Positions 23,614-32,532 of a stretch of 64,000 nucleotides of DNA are shown here, piece by piece. Under the pieces are notes generated by a model. The model ran no database searches. It saw only the letters and a program-made list of their open reading frames with translations, and was not told the DNA's origin. Within the stretch, counting starts at the first letter, position 1, and the number at the start of each line of letters is the position of its first letter. The DNA comes from DASRDZ01 sp035652335. GTDB lineage: Bacteria > Chloroflexota > Dormibacteria > Aeolococcales > Aeolococcaceae. Both the position numbers and the translations under genes were made by a program. Where the stretch lies: assembly GCA_035652335.1 (NCBI GenBank), contig DASRDZ010000014.1, forward strand, positions 6,870 through 70,869, given 5' to 3'.

Positions 23614-25540
23614 AGCTCCACACGGAGTCGTAGCCGACGCCGTCGACGGTGGCCACGATGTGTGCGGTGTAGCGGGCTCCGGCGGTGAGCGGCGCCGACG
23701 GCAGCAGGAACGCCGAGTTGTCGGTCGCCGCCGACGGCGGCTGCACCGCCACCAGCGGCACCGCGCCACCGCCTGGCCCCGTCAGGGTGAACGACGACAT
23801 GCGCACCATGCTGCGCGGGTCGAAGGTCACCGTGACGGGATAGCCGGTCACCCGCGCCGCCCCTGCCGGCACGGGGTCGGGCAGCTCGTTGTCGACGAAG
23901 ATGGCAGGAACTCCGCTCTGTCCCGCGCCCGGGTAGCGGACCGGCGCGGCCGGCGCCGCAGACGCGCCGCCGAAGCCGAACTCCATGTCCTCGATGGGCA
24001 GCGAGAGCATCGACGCGTCCGCGTAGCCGATGAAGCGCAGGTCGGGTCGAAGGATGGGAAATCGGTGGTACACGCTGTCCACCCAATCGTGCACGGCAGC
24101 TTCGGGCGAGCCGGTGTGGGTGATGTCCTCCCCGACCGCGCCGCCGCTCCAGCCGTAGGCGTGGTCGCGGTCGTAGATCCCCGCCGCGGTGAAGCCCGGC
24201 GTGCCGGGCGTCTCCCCGTGGATGCCCAGGCCCTGCTGCGACGGCCGGGCCTGGTTGAAGAGCCAGTAGAAGCTGTGCGCGGCCGCCGCGGCGCTGAGCT
24301 GCGGGTCGAGCTGCACGGCGGGCAGGCCGGCCGCCTGCCGCGTCGCGTTCACCACCGCCAGGGCACGCTGCGCATCCGCAAGCAGGATGGCGTCGACGTC
24401 CGGCGCCGCGACCGCATGGCGCGGGCGCAGCGGCTCCAGGTCCTCGGCGCCGGCCACCGCGTCGGCGATCATGGCCCTCCCGCGCGCCTCGTCGTGCCAC
24501 ACGTCGCGCGCGATGTAGAGCAGGTACGCCGCGGCCTGCGCATCGCCGGGATCAACCCGCAGGGCATGGGCGAGGTCCGCCGCGGCGGTGGCGGCGTCGC
24601 CGCCCGTGTCCATCGCCACCTGCGCCTCGCCGTGCAGCGCCTGCACGTCGCCGGGCGCGAGCTGACCGGCCCGTCCATACGCCGTCGCGGCGTCGCCGTA
24701 GTCGGCCGCGAGCAGCGCCTCGCCGCCGAGGCTCAGCAGGAGGCCGACGTCGGAGCCGCGCAGCTGGAGCGCGTCGAGGAACTCGGTGTGCGCCCTGGCC
24801 ACCTGGTCGTCGTCGAAGAGCGCGCCGGCGAGCTCCACGACGCGCTCCGCCCAGGCCGGCTGCTCCGCCTCGGCGGCGCTGAGCGCGGCGATCTGCGCCG
24901 CCGCGTCGCCCTCGTCGTGGGCCAGGTTGGCCGCCTCGCGATGGACCTCGGCGCGCAGGTACGGGGTGGCCGAGGGGCCGGCCAGCCGCGAGGCGGCGTC
25001 GATCGCCGACTGCGAGGCCTTCGAGTCGCCGCCGTCGGCGAGGGCTTCGGCGAGGAAGAGCCGGGCGAGAGGGTCGGCGGGGTTGAGCGCCACCGCCCGG
25101 CGACCCGCCGCGGCTGCCTGGGCGACCGATCCGTTCCAGTCGAGCGCCCGGCAGAGGATCGCCTGGGCCCGGGCGTCGGAGGGCGCCAGGGCGACGCCGG
25201 CTCGCGCCTCGCTCAGAGCGCGGGGGAGGTCGCCCCTGTAGGCCAGGAAGAGCGCGTATGCGGCGTGCGCCTCGGCGTCGCCGGGACGGGCCGACAGGCG
25301 GGCGGTGTAGGCCCGGTCGGCCTTCTCGTACTGGTTGGCGTACACGAGCGCCTCGATGGCGGCGAGCGAGGGCAGCGCCGCGCCGGCCGGCGACGGTGAT
25401 GCCGGAGGGCGGGCGGCGGCGGGCGGCGACGGCGTCCCCGCGGCGCCCGAGGCCGACACCGACACCAGCACCAGCAGCGTCACCACGGCGGCGGCGAGGC
25501 GCGGAGACCAGCGGCGCACGGAGCGCGAGGGGTTCGGCAC
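23582..25540 (-). CDS. Exported TPR-repeat protein with a CAP/SCP-like domain
   Basis: 652 aa, GTG start. A hydrophobic N-terminal segment (residues 13-31) is a signal peptide or anchor, followed by a Pro/Ala linker. About residues 55-370 are helical TPR-like repeats (PGDAEAHAAYALFLAYRGD and similar units). About 390-525 form a CAP/SCP-type domain: RALAVVNATRQAAGLPAVQLD, AAAHSFYWLFNQ, GEDITH and HDWVDSVYHRFPIL, which fits the CAP cavity with its His and Glu. The last 100 residues look like an Ig-like beta-sandwich. CAP domains bind lipids or act in the extracellular matrix; TPRs suggest protein binding. The combination is unusual. Confidence 0.8.
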   Translation of the reverse strand: MPNPSRSVRRWSPRLAAAVVTLLVLVSVSASGAAGTPSPPAAARPPASPSPAGAALPSLAAIEALVYANQYEKADRAYTARLSARPGDAEAHAAYALFLAYRGDLPRALSEARAGVALAPSDARAQAILCRALDWNGSVAQAAAAGRRAVALNPADPLARLFLAEALADGGDSKASQSAIDAASRLAGPSATPYLRAEVHREAANLAHDEGDAAAQIAALSAAEAEQPAWAERVVELAGALFDDDQVARAHTEFLDALQLRGSDVGLLLSLGGEALLAADYGDAATAYGRAGQLAPGDVQALHGEAQVAMDTGGDAATAAADLAHALRVDPGDAQAAAYLLYIARDVWHDEARGRAMIADAVAGAEDLEPLRPRHAVAAPDVDAILLADAQRALAVVNATRQAAGLPAVQLDPQLSAAAAAHSFYWLFNQARPSQQGLGIHGETPGTPGFTAAGIYDRDHAYGWSGGAVGEDITHTGSPEAAVHDWVDSVYHRFPILRPDLRFIGYADASMLSLPIEDMEFGFGGASAAPAAPVRYPGAGQSGVPAIFVDNELPDPVPAGAARVTGYPVTVTFDPRSMVRMSSFTLTGPGGGAVPLVAVQPPSAATDNSAFLLPSAPLTAGARYTAHIVATVDGVGYDSVWSFTVAPAPPPG

Positions 25541-25757
25541 AGCGCCGATACTGCCGCAGCGCCGCGCGGGAGGGGGATCCCCGCCGGGAGCGGCAGGGCT
25601 CCCGGTGAGACGATCCCCGGCGGCGCCGTCGCGGCGGCTCGGCAGGGGGAGCCGCGTCACCCGCTCCGTGGGATGGGACGGCGCCGCCCGGGGACCTGGA
25701 AGGGAGGGAACCGAGGCGCAGCGTACGCCCGCCTGCTTAACGGCAACGTGAAATCAC

Positions 25758-27257
25758 TCAGTGGGTCTTGGCGTCGACGATCTCGGCGATGCGCAGGGCG
25801 TCGTCGAGGGTGATGGCGCCCTTGTAGTCGCGGTCGAAGAGCGAGACGACGATCCGGCCGACGTGCCAGGTCACCGAGAAGAGCTGCGCCTCTCCGCTGC
25901 CGACGACCTCGTTGAAGGTGTAGGCGGTGCTGCCGTCGTCGAGGGTGGTCTGGTCCTGGCCCTGCGCCTTGGAATCCCCGGAGCCCGTCCCCAGCTCCTC
26001 GGCCAGGCTGCTGGCGGAGTCGTCGTCGGGCATGACGAAGACGTCGATGGCCACGCGCTTGGGACCGGGGGCGTCGTAGACGGTCTCGTAGGCGTCGCCG
26101 GCGCCGTTGGCGTCCTTGCCGGTGATCGCCGCCGGGGGGAACTGGGTGGAGTAGCGGAGGGCCGCGATCCCCAGCTCGCCCGGGGTGGGCATGTAGGCGC
26201 GGGCGGCCTTGACGACCTGGATCGGCGTGGGGCTCGGCGTGGCCTGCCCGAAGGTCGGCTCTCCGAGCGGCTTCTTCACCGCCAGCTTGGGCGCCTGCAG
26301 CCTGCCGAGGTGCCACGCCAGCACGGACGGCGTGGCCGCCGCCCCGGACGCCTCGCCGAGCACCAGGCCGGCGCCGTCGCGGATGTCCACCGCGGTGGCG
26401 ACGACCGTCGCCGGCAGGTTCTTGGCGGCGATGGCGACCCAGCCCCGGCCGTCCCAGCGCCACACCCCCGGGCCGCCGGGGCCGGTGTCGATGACGGCGA
26501 GCAGGTCGCTCTCGTCCGGCGCCTCGAAGAGGTGGGGATGGGCGCCCGCGGGGAAGTCCGAGAGAGGTCCGAGCCTGCTCCAGAAGACGCCGTCGAAGGC
26601 GGCGCTGACGGGTGGCGCGCCCGCCCCTCCCGGGCCCACCACCATCACGCGCCCGGTGCTGTAGTCGAAGGCGCTCTCGAGCCAGGTCGCGCCGGGCGTC
26701 ACCGGCGGGTCGCCGGCGAAGCTCGGGTCCTGCCGGTTCCACACGTGCCCGTTGCCCGCGTACGCGATCGCCGTGGCGGCGCCGCCGGTGGTGCAGCACA
26801 TCACCATGTCGAGCTGGCGGCGGCTGCGGTTGAGGGTGACCGTCATGGCGGTGGCGTCGTGGGCGGGCGCGTCGAGCGCTGCGCCCCGGCTCCAGGCGGT
26901 GCCGTTCCAGATCCAGGTGTCGTCGTCGTGCGCCGACCCGTTGTGGCCGCCCACCAGCACGTCCTCGGCCGCCTCGGGGTTGTACGCGAAGCTCGCGCCC
27001 TCACGCGGTGACGGCCCGGGCTTCCCGGCGGCGAGCTGGTGCCAGCCCTTGGTGTCGTAGGCCCAGGTGTCGCCGAGGGCATGGCCGGCGCGGTCGGCCC
27101 CGCCGAAGAGGATCAGCTCCTGGCGCTTCTCGTCGAACACCGCTGCGGCGTCGGTCCGTCCGGACGGCGCGGGCTTGGCGGGCGGCGTGCTGCTCCCGCA
27201 GGCGGCGACTGCCGCGGCGACGACGGCCAGCAGCATCGCGAATGCCGCACGGCGCAT
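25758..27257 (-). CDS. Kelch-like lipoprotein
   Basis: 499 aa. Signal peptide with lipobox VAAC (Cys about residue 20), so membrane-anchored outside. Residues about 35-300 contain kelch-style beta-propeller blades: QELILFGGADRAGHALGDTWAYD, EDVLVGGHNG..DDTWIWNG, each with a Gly pair and spaced aromatic residues. The last 180 residues (VKAARAYMPTPGELG, TFNEVVGSGEAQLFSVTWHVGRIVVSL split here) form a separate domain of unknown role, ending in a helix. The start at 27257 is preferred because GGGAGGG lies 6 nt before it; an ATG two codons upstream is too close to that site. Function unknown. Confidence 0.8.
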   Translation of the reverse strand: MRRAAFAMLLAVVAAAVAACGSSTPPAKPAPSGRTDAAAVFDEKRQELILFGGADRAGHALGDTWAYDTKGWHQLAAGKPGPSPREGASFAYNPEAAEDVLVGGHNGSAHDDDTWIWNGTAWSRGAALDAPAHDATAMTVTLNRSRRQLDMVMCCTTGGAATAIAYAGNGHVWNRQDPSFAGDPPVTPGATWLESAFDYSTGRVMVVGPGGAGAPPVSAAFDGVFWSRLGPLSDFPAGAHPHLFEAPDESDLLAVIDTGPGGPGVWRWDGRGWVAIAAKNLPATVVATAVDIRDGAGLVLGEASGAAATPSVLAWHLGRLQAPKLAVKKPLGEPTFGQATPSPTPIQVVKAARAYMPTPGELGIAALRYSTQFPPAAITGKDANGAGDAYETVYDAPGPKRVAIDVFVMPDDDSASSLAEELGTGSGDSKAQGQDQTTLDDGSTAYTFNEVVGSGEAQLFSVTWHVGRIVVSLFDRDYKGAITLDDALRIAEIVDAKTH

Positions 27258-27290
27258 CTCCATCCCTCCCCCGTGCCCGCCAGGGTCCCG

Positions 27291-28121
27291 TCAACGTCCG
27301 GCGATGATACCGCTGGTCCTGGTCACCGAGATGCCCTGGTCCTCCATGCCGTCGATCACCTTGTTGATGCCGATGGAGTCCGTGGCCATGTGCCCGGTGA
27401 TGAGCAGGTTGGCGTTGGGCGGCGCGGCGGCGCGCAGCCGGTGGATGTCGTCCTCCGGGATGTGCATGGCGAGGATGGTGTCGACCCCCGCCTTGTAGTA
27501 CTCGTTGAACACCGGGTAGCCGCCGTTGGTGCCACCCGCCATGGCCACCACCCAGCGGCCCAGCGGCTTGGAGGGGTCGCCGATCCAGGTCTCGGGGCGG
27601 GACAGCGCGGCCTCCATCTCGGGGAACTCGAGCAGCCACTCGATGACGTCGCCGACGCGCGTCGACTCGCCGGCGCGGGCGCGCAGCAGGTCGACGATCT
27701 CCTGGCGGCCGATGATGTCGCAGGCCAGGTGCACGTTGCAGAAGGGCATGCCGATCAGCCGGGCGGTGTCGACGATGCGGTTCCAGTTGCCCATGTGGTC
27801 GGCGCGGCGGATGCGGTCGAGCCGCGAGGCCACGGCCTCCTCGGCAACCGTGCGGTCGATGCCCTCGGCGACCATCATGTCGACCTGGCGGTGCACCACC
27901 TTGGCGAAGTCCATGCGGGCGTGCTCGCCGGCGGGGTGATGCGCGATCACGGCGTCGTAGCCCTCGCGCTGCGCCCAGAGCAACTCGGTGCCGTCGATGT
28001 CGATGCCGAAGAGGACGCGCCGGACGTCGCGGTCGGCCTCGACGTAGACCTGCGAGTCGGCGGGGACCTCGTCGCAGCCGGCGAGGTGTGCGGACCAGGT
28101 GAGGAGATCGGCGAGCTTCAT
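27291..28121 (-). CDS. NIF3/DUF34-family dinuclear-metal protein
   Basis: 276 aa. The metal-binding motifs are visible: AHHPAGEH in the first half and ITGHMATDSIG near the end, separated by an insertion as in other members. The family forms hexameric toroids with two metal ions per subunit; its biochemical role is debated (GTP cyclohydrolase-like or metal chaperone). A TAGATT box ends 9 nt before the ATG. It lies between two exported-protein genes but has no signal peptide itself. Confidence 0.85.
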   Translation of the reverse strand: MKLADLLTWSAHLAGCDEVPADSQVYVEADRDVRRVLFGIDIDGTELLWAQREGYDAVIAHHPAGEHARMDFAKVVHRQVDMMVAEGIDRTVAEEAVASRLDRIRRADHMGNWNRIVDTARLIGMPFCNVHLACDIIGRQEIVDLLRARAGESTRVGDVIEWLLEFPEMEAALSRPETWIGDPSKPLGRWVVAMAGGTNGGYPVFNEYYKAGVDTILAMHIPEDDIHRLRAAAPPNANLLITGHMATDSIGINKVIDGMEDQGISVTRTSGIIAGR

Positions 28122-28130
28122 TGCCCGCCC

Positions 28131-28136
28131 AATCTA
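28131..28136 (-). promoter_or_regulatory. -10 box TAGATT of the NIF3-family gene
   Basis: Minus-strand TAGATT ends 9 nt before the ATG at 28121. It overlaps the 3' end of the PAP2 gene on the same strand. Confidence 0.5.
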
Positions 28137-29330
28137 CAGCGGCAGGTGCAACCTGGAATGCGGTCGTGCCTGGGGGGCGCGATCGAGGGTGGCGCCGGCG
28201 GCGGCGGGGCGCTGCCCCCAGTTGCGCCCCATCGCTGCGACTGCGAAGGCCATGGCGCCGAGGGCGAGCCCGACCAGGGCGTCGGCCACGTAGTGCTCGC
28301 CGAGGTAGAGCACCCCGAAGGAGATGCTCAGCGGATAGAGCATCCACAGCCACGAGCTGGTGCGGCGCACGCCGCGCACGGCCACCACCATGCAGGCGAT
28401 GACCATCGGCACGGCGACGTGCAACGAGGGCATCGCCGCGTTGGGCTCGGGGTCGGCGCCCGCGTAGAACTGGCCGAAGCCGCCGAGCTGCTGCAGGGTG
28501 TCGACGACGATGCGCTGCACGTGGGGCAGGAGCCCCTCGCGCGCGGCCAGCCAGGGCGGCATCTCGGGGAAGAGGAGGTAGACGATGAAGCCGATCGCCA
28601 TGACCAGGAAGTAGGCGGTGACGAAGCTCGAGAACCACGCCCGGTGCCGCCACCAGAGCCAGAGCCCCGCGACCAGCGGCGCGGCGAAGTGGAAGAGGTA
28701 CTCGACGACCAGCGCCGTCGAGAAGATGTGCTGGAAGGTGCCGTGGCCGAGGCGGTCCTGCAGCCACGTGGTGGCGACCGCCCCGCCCAGCAGGGTCTTC
28801 TCGAAGACGATCGGCCCCGCCGTGTGCACGGCGCCGGCGATCTGCGCGCCCACCCCGGTGAGGTCCTCGAACATGACGGCGATGAAGAGGAAGGGCAGCC
28901 AGTCCCAGACGAAGGGCCGCGCCTTGCCGACCACCGAGAAGAGGACGAGCGCGATGAGGATGGCGTGCTCGCTGGTGATGCCCACCGCGTGCGTGGCCAT
29001 CAGCGCGATGGAGAGCACCGCGTAGGCGGCCATGGCGCCGTAGACGAGCGGGCGCTGCCGGAAGGCGTGGACGCTGCGCCGCTCGGGCGGGGAGGCGATG
29101 GCGGCGTTGACGGTGAGCGCGGCGGTGCGAACGGCCTGCCTGGTGGCGCCGAGCCGCCGGCGGGTGCGCATCTGCAGCCGGGCGGCTGCGCGGGTGGAGC
29201 GGGCGATCTGGCGCCGGGTGGGGCCCGGCTTCAGCACCCGTCCGGCGAGCGCGCGGGTGCGCACCGGGACGCGCGCGGACATCCCGTGCCGCTGTCCGCG
29301 GCGACGATGCGGACCCGGGGACTGCATCTG
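28134..29330 (-). CDS. PAP2-superfamily membrane phosphatase / inositolphosphotransferase
   Basis: 398 aa with start at 29330 (GGAG 8 nt upstream); 29282 is an alternative. After a basic N-terminus there are six or more membrane segments. The C-terminal part has the PAP2 motifs: PSLHVAVP with catalytic His and GEHYVADALVG with the second His and Asp, in the AUR1-like form seen in actinobacterial inositolphosphotransferases and lipid phosphatases. The active site would face outward and act on a phospholipid or polyprenyl diphosphate. A possible -10 box TATGGT lies at 29423-29428. Confidence 0.85.
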   Translation of the reverse strand, partial: QMQSPGPHRRRGQRHGMSARVPVRTRALAGRVLKPGPTRRQIARSTRAAARLQMRTRRRLGATRQAVRTAALTVNAAIASPPERRSVHAFRQRPLVYGAMAAYAVLSIALMATHAVGITSEHAILIALVLFSVVGKARPFVWDWLPFLFIAVMFEDLTGVGAQIAGAVHTAGPIVFEKTLLGGAVATTWLQDRLGHGTFQHIFSTALVVEYLFHFAAPLVAGLWLWWRHRAWFSSFVTAYFLVMAIGFIVYLLFPEMPPWLAAREGLLPHVQRIVVDTLQQLGGFGQFYAGADPEPNAAMPSLHVAVPMVIACMVVAVRGVRRTSSWLWMLYPLSISFGVLYLGEHYVADALVGLALGAMAFAVAAMGRNWGQRPAAAGATLDRAPQARPHSRLHLPL

Positions 29331-29503
29331 CCGAACTCCAACCCCAGCTTCGTGCCGGCTGCCACGGCGGGTGGGGTGGAGAGAACGACTCGTCCAGACC
29401 CCCCGCTCGACGTGCTTCAACAACCATAGTGCATCACCGGCGAGAACGGAGCAATTCCCCCCGGGATGAACCGGCGCGCAACCTCGTCCGTATCCACTGG
29501 TGG

Positions 29504-29872
29504 ATGAGCCCATTGGAAGCGACCAACGCCGAGATCCGCCGCCGCCTGCGGAACGAGCGGCGCCGCCGCGAGGAGCGCCGACTCGCCGAGCTCCCCGTGC
29601 GGACCATCGACGCGCTCATCGCCGAGCTGGAGGAGATGCACCTCCACGGGCGCAAGCGCGTCCCCGAGAGCTTCGAGGAGCGGCTCGAGGCACTCGACGC
29701 CACCCTCCCCGACGAGTGCCGCGGCGGCGAGCTGCGCAGCCGGATCACCATCGCCCACCTGATGGACCGCCTCTACTCGATCCAGGACTGCCTGTTCCGC
29801 CGCCTCCCCGGCCGCGACGCCGCCGGTGACGGTTCTGACGACGAGGATCACGAACTGCCGCAGGCGTCGTAG
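29504..29872 (+). CDS. Small charged helical protein, unknown
   Basis: 122 aa. A strongly basic helix (IRRRLRNERRRREERRLAEL) leads into an acidic/hydrophobic helical part (IDALIAELEEMHLHGRKRV) and ends in an Asp/Glu-rich tail. No domain recognised. Codon use is normal for the window, and the gene sits 12 nt before mogA on the same strand. The start at 29504 is the first in-frame ATG after a TATCCA hexamer (29491-29496). Confidence 0.6.
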   Translation: MSPLEATNAEIRRRLRNERRRREERRLAELPVRTIDALIAELEEMHLHGRKRVPESFEERLEALDATLPDECRGGELRSRITIAHLMDRLYSIQDCLFRRLPGRDAAGDGSDDEDHELPQAS

Positions 29873-29875
29873 GCT
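29870..29875 (+). promoter_or_regulatory. -10 box TAGGCT of the MogA/MoaB gene
   Basis: TAGGCT ends 9 nt before the GTG at 29885 and overlaps the previous stop codon. Confidence 0.45.
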
Positions 29876-29884
29876 ACGGGCCAG

Positions 29885-30397
29885 GTGAGCCCCGCCCCTG
29901 CCGAAACCCCTGTCCGTGCCGCCATCCTCACGGTGAGCGACGCCGGCGCGCGTGGCGAGCGCGACGACGCCAGCGGCGACCTGATCGCGGCGCGGCTGGC
30001 CGGCCTGCCGGCCACGGTGGTGTCGCGGGGGATGGTGCCCGACGAGGCTCCCCAGATCGCCGCCTGGGTCTCCAGCGCCGCCGACGGCGCCGAGCTCCTC
30101 GTGATCACCGGCGGAACCGGGCTGGCCCCGCGCGACGTCACCCCGCAGGCGGTGCGCCCACTGCTCGACTACGAGGTCCCCGGCATGGCCGAGGCCATGC
30201 GGCTGCGGGGCCTCGACTCGACCCCCCATGCGATGCTGTCGCGGCAGGTCGCCGGCGTGCGCGGCCGCTGCCTGGTGCTGGCCCTGCCGGGGAGCCCCCG
30301 GGGGGTCGGCGACTGTCTCGACGCCGTCTGGCCGGCGCTCCCCCACGGCCTGCGGCTCCTGCGAGGGGAGCACGACCCGCATGGGAGGACCGGGTAG
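29885..30397 (+). CDS. mogA: MogA/MoaB-type molybdopterin adenylyltransferase
   Basis: 170 aa, GTG start. Motifs: AILTVSDAGARGERDDASGD, then LLVITGGTGLAPRDVTPQAV, the nucleotide/molybdopterin-binding TGGTG loop, and ALPGSPRGVGDCLDAV. It would adenylate molybdopterin before molybdate insertion. MogA and MoaB cannot be separated reliably by eye. moaC lies 420 bp downstream on the other strand, so this is a small molybdenum-cofactor locus. Confidence 0.9.
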   Translation: MSPAPAETPVRAAILTVSDAGARGERDDASGDLIAARLAGLPATVVSRGMVPDEAPQIAAWVSSAADGAELLVITGGTGLAPRDVTPQAVRPLLDYEVPGMAEAMRLRGLDSTPHAMLSRQVAGVRGRCLVLALPGSPRGVGDCLDAVWPALPHGLRLLRGEHDPHGRTG

Positions 30398-30400
30398 CCG

Positions 30401-30823
30401 ATGCGCCGCTTCACCGTCGCCGGACTGGTGCCCTGTGACCCCGTCGACCTCGCCGACCGCCTGCTCGACCCCGCCGCGGCGCCCGTGATCTGGCCGCAGA
30501 TCCGCGCCTCGGCGGGACCGGACCTGCCGGGGTGGCTGGAGTGCGCCGTGGCCGACGACGAGGAGGCCGCGCCGGGAACCACGGCGCTGCGGGTCCAGCT
30601 CCGCCGCTCAGCGCCCATGGAGGTGCAGGAGCGCACCGAGGGAGGGGTGACCATCCACCGCTTCCTCCCCGCCACCGGCGGCTGCCTGTGGACGGTGGAG
30701 AGCCACGCCCACCCGCTTCCCCGAGAGCCCTGGTCGCGCTTCGTGCGCCGCCGCCGCCGCGACCAGGCGCGGGCGATGGCGCTGGTGGACACCGCCGCCG
30801 GCTACTTCGCCTCGCTGCCCTAG
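30401..30823 (+). CDS. SRPBCC-like hypothetical protein
   Basis: 140 aa, starting 3 nt after the mogA stop, so in the same transcript. The pattern of strands (TTALRVQLRRSAPMEVQER, GVTIHRFLPATGGCLWTVE) and a C-terminal helix (ARAMALVDTAAGYFASL) resembles a small START/polyketide-cyclase (SRPBCC) barrel. No catalytic residues can be named. It ends in a 4-nt convergent overlap with moaC. Confidence 0.6.
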   Translation: MRRFTVAGLVPCDPVDLADRLLDPAAAPVIWPQIRASAGPDLPGWLECAVADDEEAAPGTTALRVQLRRSAPMEVQERTEGGVTIHRFLPATGGCLWTVESHAHPLPREPWSRFVRRRRRDQARAMALVDTAAGYFASLP

Positions 30824-31317
30824 AGGGGACGGTCGGCGGGACGGCGGACCTCGCCGGACTTCCCGCCGCTCTTCTCCAGCAGGCCGACCCCCTCGACGCT
30901 CATCCAGCGGTCGCTCGCCTTGGCCATGTCGACGACGGTCAGGGCGGCCACAGCGGCCGCGGTCAGCGCCTCCATCTCGACGCCGGTCTGGGCGGTGCAG
31001 CGCGCCGTGGCGACGATGCGCACGCCGGGGAGGGAGGGGTCGAGCCGGAGGTCGACGTCGACGGCGGTGAGCGGCAGCGGGTGGCAGAGCGGGATCAGCT
31101 CGGGGGTGCGCTTCGCCGCCATGACGCCGGCGATGCGGGCGACACCGAGGACGTCGCCCTTGGGCGCGTCGCCGCGCGAGATCAGGTCAAAGGTGGCCGA
31201 ATCACAGCGGACGCTGGCCGCGGCGCTGGCAACGCGCTCGGTGTGCGGCTTGGCCGAGACGTCGACCATGTGCGCCCGGCCGCTCTCGTCGAGGTGGGTG
31301 AGGCGAGGCTCGGCCAT
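30820..31317 (-). CDS. moaC: Cyclic pyranopterin monophosphate synthase
   Basis: 165 aa. LTHLDESGRAHMVDVSAK, IAGVMAAKRTPELIPLCHPLPLT and GVEMEALTAAAVAALTVVDMAK are the three MoaC signatures, including the active-site Lys and His residues. It converts the MoaA product into cPMP in molybdenum-cofactor synthesis. Start at 31317, preceded by CACAAT ending 7 nt upstream. moaA is not in the window. Confidence 0.95.
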   Translation of the reverse strand: MAEPRLTHLDESGRAHMVDVSAKPHTERVASAAASVRCDSATFDLISRGDAPKGDVLGVARIAGVMAAKRTPELIPLCHPLPLTAVDVDLRLDPSLPGVRIVATARCTAQTGVEMEALTAAAVAALTVVDMAKASDRWMSVEGVGLLEKSGGKSGEVRRPADRPL

Positions 31318-31346
31318 GGCGCGGATTGTGCACCATGGCGCGGCGG

Positions 31347-31739
31347 TCAGCCGACGGCGGAGACCGGGGAGTCCTCGGAGAGGAAGCTGCGGATCACCGC
31401 GCCCAGGCCGATGAGGCTGAAGGGCTTGTTGATGAAGCGGTTGGCCCCGGCGGCGCGGCCGTTCTCGACGTCGTCGGTGCGCGAGAGCGCGGTGAAGAGG
31501 ACGACCGGGATGTGCCGCGTCTCGGGGTCGCTCTTGATGCGGCGGCAGGCCTCCAGGCCGTCGATGCCCGGCATCATCACGTCGAGGATGACGAGATCGG
31601 GACGCTGCGCCTCCAGGCGCTGCAGCCCCTCCTCGCCGTTGGGGGCGGTGTCGACGTCGTAGCCCTCGATGCTCAGGTACATCGAGACGACGTGGAGGAG
31701 GCGGGGGTCGTCGTCGACGACGAGGATGCGGCGGCTCAC
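31347..31739 (-). CDS. Stand-alone response-regulator receiver (CheY-like)
   Basis: 130 aa, GTG start with AGGAG 4 nt upstream. A canonical receiver: ILVVDDDPRLL acidic pocket, acceptor Asp in LVILDVMMPGIDGLE, Thr in VVLFTALS, Lys in FINKPFS. There is no output domain, so it should act by phosphorylation-dependent binding to another protein. No kinase is adjacent; the kinase at 8678 is a possible partner but unlinked. A TATACT box on the minus strand at 31797-31802 gives a leader of about 50 nt. Confidence 0.9.
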   Translation of the reverse strand: MSRRILVVDDDPRLLHVVSMYLSIEGYDVDTAPNGEEGLQRLEAQRPDLVILDVMMPGIDGLEACRRIKSDPETRHIPVVLFTALSRTDDVENGRAAGANRFINKPFSLIGLGAVIRSFLSEDSPVSAVG

Positions 31740-31865
31740 AAGGCTCCTGGACCCGGGTGGGCGAAACGATCGGTGAGGGGCTCGGGGCGTGGCCCGAGTA
31801 TAGGGAGGGCCCCACGGCCGCAATCGGGCCACACGGGCTCGTGACCGACCCGTTTCCTGCCGGGC

Positions 31866-32528
31866 TCAGCCGCAGGCGCCGGGGTCCTCGGCCGCGCCCG
31901 GACGGTGGAAGCCGAGCCGCACCACGCCGCCGCCGACCCGCACGCACTCCAGGGCGCTGCGGGCGAGGTTGAGCACGGGGTCGGCGCTCATCAGGTCCTG
32001 GAGGTTGAAGGCCTGCTGGACGTGGTCCTGGAGCGCCGAGGTCACCTGGTCGGGCAGGCCGAGGTTGCCCACCTGCGTCGACGTGAAGGTGGCCGACACC
32101 CGCGGCCCGCCGGCGTCCTCGGTCCTGGCCAGCGACATCCGGGCCACGGCCACGAAGCTGAAGGGCCCGAGGGGCGTGCGCGCGTCGATCACCACCAGGG
32201 TGTCGCGGATGCGCACGTCGGGGCTCTGGAAGCGGGCCGGCTCGGGGTCGTGCTCGCGGACCAGCACGGTGAGGTCGTGCTCGCTGAGGTCGACGTGGCC
32301 ATGCTCACCGGCGATGAGCTGGCCCGCCAGCGAGCCGCCGAGGCGGGCGGCGATGGCCAGCTGGGTCTCCCCGTCGTCGGCGCCGCCGGGCGGAGGGCCG
32401 AGGTCGGGGCTGGCGAAGGCCTGCACGGCGAGCACCACCAGCAGGACGGCGACCACCGCGGCGCCGGCGAGCAGGCAGCCGCAGCCGCGGGAGATGCGGC
32501 GCCGCGTCAGGACCGGCGGGTCGACCAC
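31866..32528 (-). CDS. Membrane-anchored protein of unknown function
   Basis: 220 aa, GTG start. One N-terminal transmembrane helix (CGCLLAGAAVVAVLLVVLAV) and an extracytoplasmic domain with alternating strands (HVDLSEHDLTVLVREH, IRDTLVVIDARTPLGPFSFVAVA cut here) plus a C-terminal part with two Cys (ALECVRVGGG and the last residues). It somewhat resembles LmeA/DUF2993 lipid-binding layouts but I cannot confirm this. It is the last gene of a three-gene run with the Pro/Thr-rich protein (4-nt gap) and penicillin acylase. Confidence 0.6.
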   Translation of the reverse strand: MVDPPVLTRRRISRGCGCLLAGAAVVAVLLVVLAVQAFASPDLGPPPGGADDGETQLAIAARLGGSLAGQLIAGEHGHVDLSEHDLTVLVREHDPEPARFQSPDVRIRDTLVVIDARTPLGPFSFVAVARMSLARTEDAGGPRVSATFTSTQVGNLGLPDQVTSALQDHVQQAFNLQDLMSADPVLNLARSALECVRVGGGVVRLGFHRPGAAEDPGACG

Positions 32529-32532
32529 GCCC

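Noticed and set aside
10665..31317. A molybdenum-cofactor gene cluster
   Set aside because: mogA and moaC are near each other, but the adenylyltransferase and the MoaD-like gene are far away, so there is only a partial locus, not an operon.
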